Origin: Paracoccaceae bacterium
GTDB taxonomy: Bacteria > Pseudomonadota > Alphaproteobacteria > Rhodobacterales > Rhodobacteraceae
Direction of reading: 5' to 3'
Assembly: GCA_030066855.1 (NCBI GenBank)
Contig: JASJAU010000007.1
Coordinates: 107,145 to 171,144, forward strand
Length of the DNA: 64,000 nucleotides
Part shown: positions 62,241-64,000 of the stretch, one piece after another
How the letters are laid out: every line of letters begins with the position of its first letter
How positions within the stretch are numbered: position 1 is the stretch's first letter
Notes under the pieces: generated by a model
Databases searched by the model: none
What the model was told of the DNA's origin: nothing
Seen by the model: only the letters and a program-made list of their open reading frames with translations
Translations under genes and position numbers: made by a program

Positions 62241-63842
62241 ATGAGCAAAACCCCGAAAGTCCTCGTCAGCGACAAGCTGAGCGAAACCGCCGTCCAGATC
62301 TTCCGCGACCGGGGGATCGACGTGACCTTCGATCCCTCCATCGGCAAGGACAAGGAGCGGCTCCTGGAGGTTATCGGCGACTACGACGGTCTCGCCATCC
62401 GCTCCGCCACCAAGGTCAGCGACAAGGTTCTGAACCACGCGCCGAACCTCAAGGTGATCGGGCGCGCCGGGATCGGCGTCGACAACGTCGATATTCCCGC
62501 CGCCTCCAAGAAAGGCGTGATCGTCATGAACACGCCCTTCGGCAACTCGATTACGACCGCCGAACATGCCATCGCGATGATGTTCGCTGTCGCGCGGCAG
62601 ATTCCGGACGCGAACGCCTCGACCCATGCGGGTAAATGGGAGAAATCCCGTTTCATGGGCGTCGAGCTCCACGGCAAGACGCTCGGCGTCATCGGGGCGG
62701 GGAACATCGGCGGCATCGTCTGCGAACGAGCGGTGGCGCTGAAGATGAAGGTCATCGCATACGACCCCTTCCTGACCGAAGACCGGGCGGACCTATTGGG
62801 CGTCACCAAGGTCGAGCTCGACGAGCTTTTCGCCAAGTCCGACTTCATCACCTTCCATGTGCCGCTGACCGACAAGACACGGAACATCCTGTCGCGCGAG
62901 GCGATCGCCGGCCTGAAGCCAGGCGTCCGCATCATCAACTGCGCGCGGGGCGGACTGGTGGATGAGGAGGCGTTGGCCGACGCGCTTAAGGACGGCCGTG
63001 TTGCCGGAGCCGCCTTTGATGTCTTTGCCGTCGAACCCGCCAACGAAAGCCCGCTCTTCGGTCTACCGAACGTGGTCGTCACCCCGCATCTTGGCGCCTC
63101 GACCACCGAGGCGCAGGAGAACGTGGCGCTGCATGTGGCCGAACAGATGTCGGACTACCTGCTGACCGGCGCCGTTTCGAACGCGCTCAACATGCCATCC
63201 GTCACTGCGGAGGAGGCCAAAGTAATGGGTCCCTGGGTCAAGCTGGCCGGGCACCTCGGCGCCTTTGTCGGTCAGCTAACGGACGAGCCCATCGAAGCGA
63301 TCAACATCCTCTACAACGGCCACGTATCGTCGATGAACACCGCGGCGCTCAACGCCGCCGCCGTTGCGGGGATCATGAAAGCCACCAATCCGGAGGTGAA
63401 CATGGTCTCGGCGCCGGTGATCGCGAAGGACAGGGGCGTCGATGTCTCGACGACCACGCAAAGCAAGACCGGCGTTTTCGATTCCTACATCAAGCTGACG
63501 GTCAAGACCGACGCGCGAGAGCGTTCAATCGCCGGGACGGTCTTTTCCGACGGCAAACCACGCTTCATCCAGATCAAGGGCATCAACATCGATGCGGAGA
63601 TCGGCGAGCATATGCTGTACACCACGAATGAGGATGTGCCGGGCATCATCGGGACGCTGGGCCACACCATGGGGACGAACGGCGTGAACATCGCGAACTT
63701 CACCTTGGGCAGGTCGGACAAGGGCCAGGACGCCATCGCTCTCTTGTATGTCGACGAGCCGGTCCCGGCTGATGTCATCGGCAAGCTGAAGGCCACCGGC
63801 CTGTTCCAGCAAGTGCGCCCGCTGGTCTTTGACCTGATCTGA
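62241..63842 (+). CDS. serA: D-3-phosphoglycerate dehydrogenase
   Basis: First committed enzyme of serine synthesis. The 533-residue long form has the substrate/NAD core (VIGRAGIGVDNVDI, GVIGAGNIGGIVCERA, INCARGGLVDEEAL, TPHLGASTTEAQENVA), an intervening ASB domain and a C-terminal ACT domain (EDVPGIIGTLGHTMGTNGVNIANFTLGR), the usual site of serine feedback. AGGAG lies 7 bases before the ATG. Forms an operon with serC. Confidence 0.96.
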   Translation: MSKTPKVLVSDKLSETAVQIFRDRGIDVTFDPSIGKDKERLLEVIGDYDGLAIRSATKVSDKVLNHAPNLKVIGRAGIGVDNVDIPAASKKGVIVMNTPFGNSITTAEHAIAMMFAVARQIPDANASTHAGKWEKSRFMGVELHGKTLGVIGAGNIGGIVCERAVALKMKVIAYDPFLTEDRADLLGVTKVELDELFAKSDFITFHVPLTDKTRNILSREAIAGLKPGVRIINCARGGLVDEEALADALKDGRVAGAAFDVFAVEPANESPLFGLPNVVVTPHLGASTTEAQENVALHVAEQMSDYLLTGAVSNALNMPSVTAEEAKVMGPWVKLAGHLGAFVGQLTDEPIEAINILYNGHVSSMNTAALNAAAVAGIMKATNPEVNMVSAPVIAKDRGVDVSTTTQSKTGVFDSYIKLTVKTDARERSIAGTVFSDGKPRFIQIKGINIDAEIGEHMLYTTNEDVPGIIGTLGHTMGTNGVNIANFTLGRSDKGQDAIALLYVDEPVPADVIGKLKATGLFQQVRPLVFDLI

Positions 63843-63855
63843 GAAAGGTCGGCGC

Positions 63856-64000
63856 ATGCGCGTCTATGCGATCGGAGACGTCCACGGCTATCTCGATGAG
63901 CTCAAGCGCGTTCACGCGCTTATCGAGAAGGACCTTGAGGAGACCGGCGACGCCTATGCGACGGTCGTGCACCTGGGCGATCTGAACGACCGGGGGCCGG
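63856..64000 (+). CDS. Metallophosphoesterase (Ser/Thr phosphatase-like), N-terminal part
   Basis: Runs off the right edge. MRVYAIGDVHGYLDELKRV contains the GD-x-HG metal motif, and VVHLGDLNDRGP the second motif (usual GDxVDRG). These define calcineurin-like phosphoesterases of the bacterial PrpA/diadenosine-tetraphosphatase type. AAAGG precedes the ATG. It lies 13 bases after serA and may be in the same transcript. Confidence 0.85.
   Translation, partial: MRVYAIGDVHGYLDELKRVHALIEKDLEETGDAYATVVHLGDLNDRGP

Overview
The window is a GC-rich chromosomal segment with tightly packed genes, short intergenic gaps and many 4-base gene overlaps. Gene content and order point to an alphaproteobacterium, most likely of the Rhodobacteraceae (Roseobacter group). 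The clues are mutY beside a DUF721/DciA gene, a glgP-glgB-glgC-glgA-glgX-pgm operon, an alphaproteobacterial-type SOS box in front of dnaE2, a DUF2794 gene, an IalB-type protein, and serB lying divergent to serC-serA. This placement rests on gene order and family recognition only; no database was searched.

Layout. 1-11 kb: 5' part of a DciA-like gene, mutY, a sarcosine/dimethylglycine dehydrogenase-like flavoprotein, the outer-membrane export pair tamA-tamB, and the ribosome genes rsfS and rlmH. 11-22.3 kb: a complete leftward glycogen operon. 22.3-25.5 kb: glycerol catabolism (glpK, glpD). 25.5-37 kb: a secreted metallo-beta-lactamase-fold protein, a GlcD-like flavoprotein, purine and methylthioadenosine salvage (apt, mtnP) with a frameshifted DsbA-like gene between them, a cell-wall hydrolase with an aminopeptidase, carbonic anhydrase, asd, rppH and several small unknown genes. 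37-43 kb: a DNA-damage neighbourhood in which a C-terminally short dnaE2 under a LexA-like box is flanked by two 3-methyladenine-glycosylase-family genes. 43-51 kb: a leftward run dapD, unknown gene, dapE, GNAT, DUF2064, rnr and a lytic transglycosylase (lysine/peptidoglycan supply and RNA turnover). 51-55 kb: rlmN, an IalB-like gene, asparaginase and serB.

Between serB and serC-serA lies about 5.6 kb of accessory DNA (about 55.3-60.95 kb). It holds a dead integrase fragment, two sulfotransferase-like genes, a glycosyltransferase with a repeat-rich N-terminal half, and about 1.1 kb of apparently decayed DNA. It looks like an old, degenerate genomic island that could act in surface glycan sulfation. 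Serine biosynthesis then resumes with serC behind a structured leader resembling the alphaproteobacterial serC RNA motif, serA, and the start of a metallophosphoesterase.

I found no rRNA, tRNA, CRISPR array or intact insertion sequence. The most interesting items are the decayed island, the frameshifted dsbA-like gene, the truncated dnaE2 with its SOS box, a chain of hairpins upstream of mtnP that may be an undescribed small RNA, a LacI-type dyad in front of the glycogen operon, nested hairpins between serC and serA, and five convergent gene pairs that overlap by exactly the bases CTAG or CTAA.
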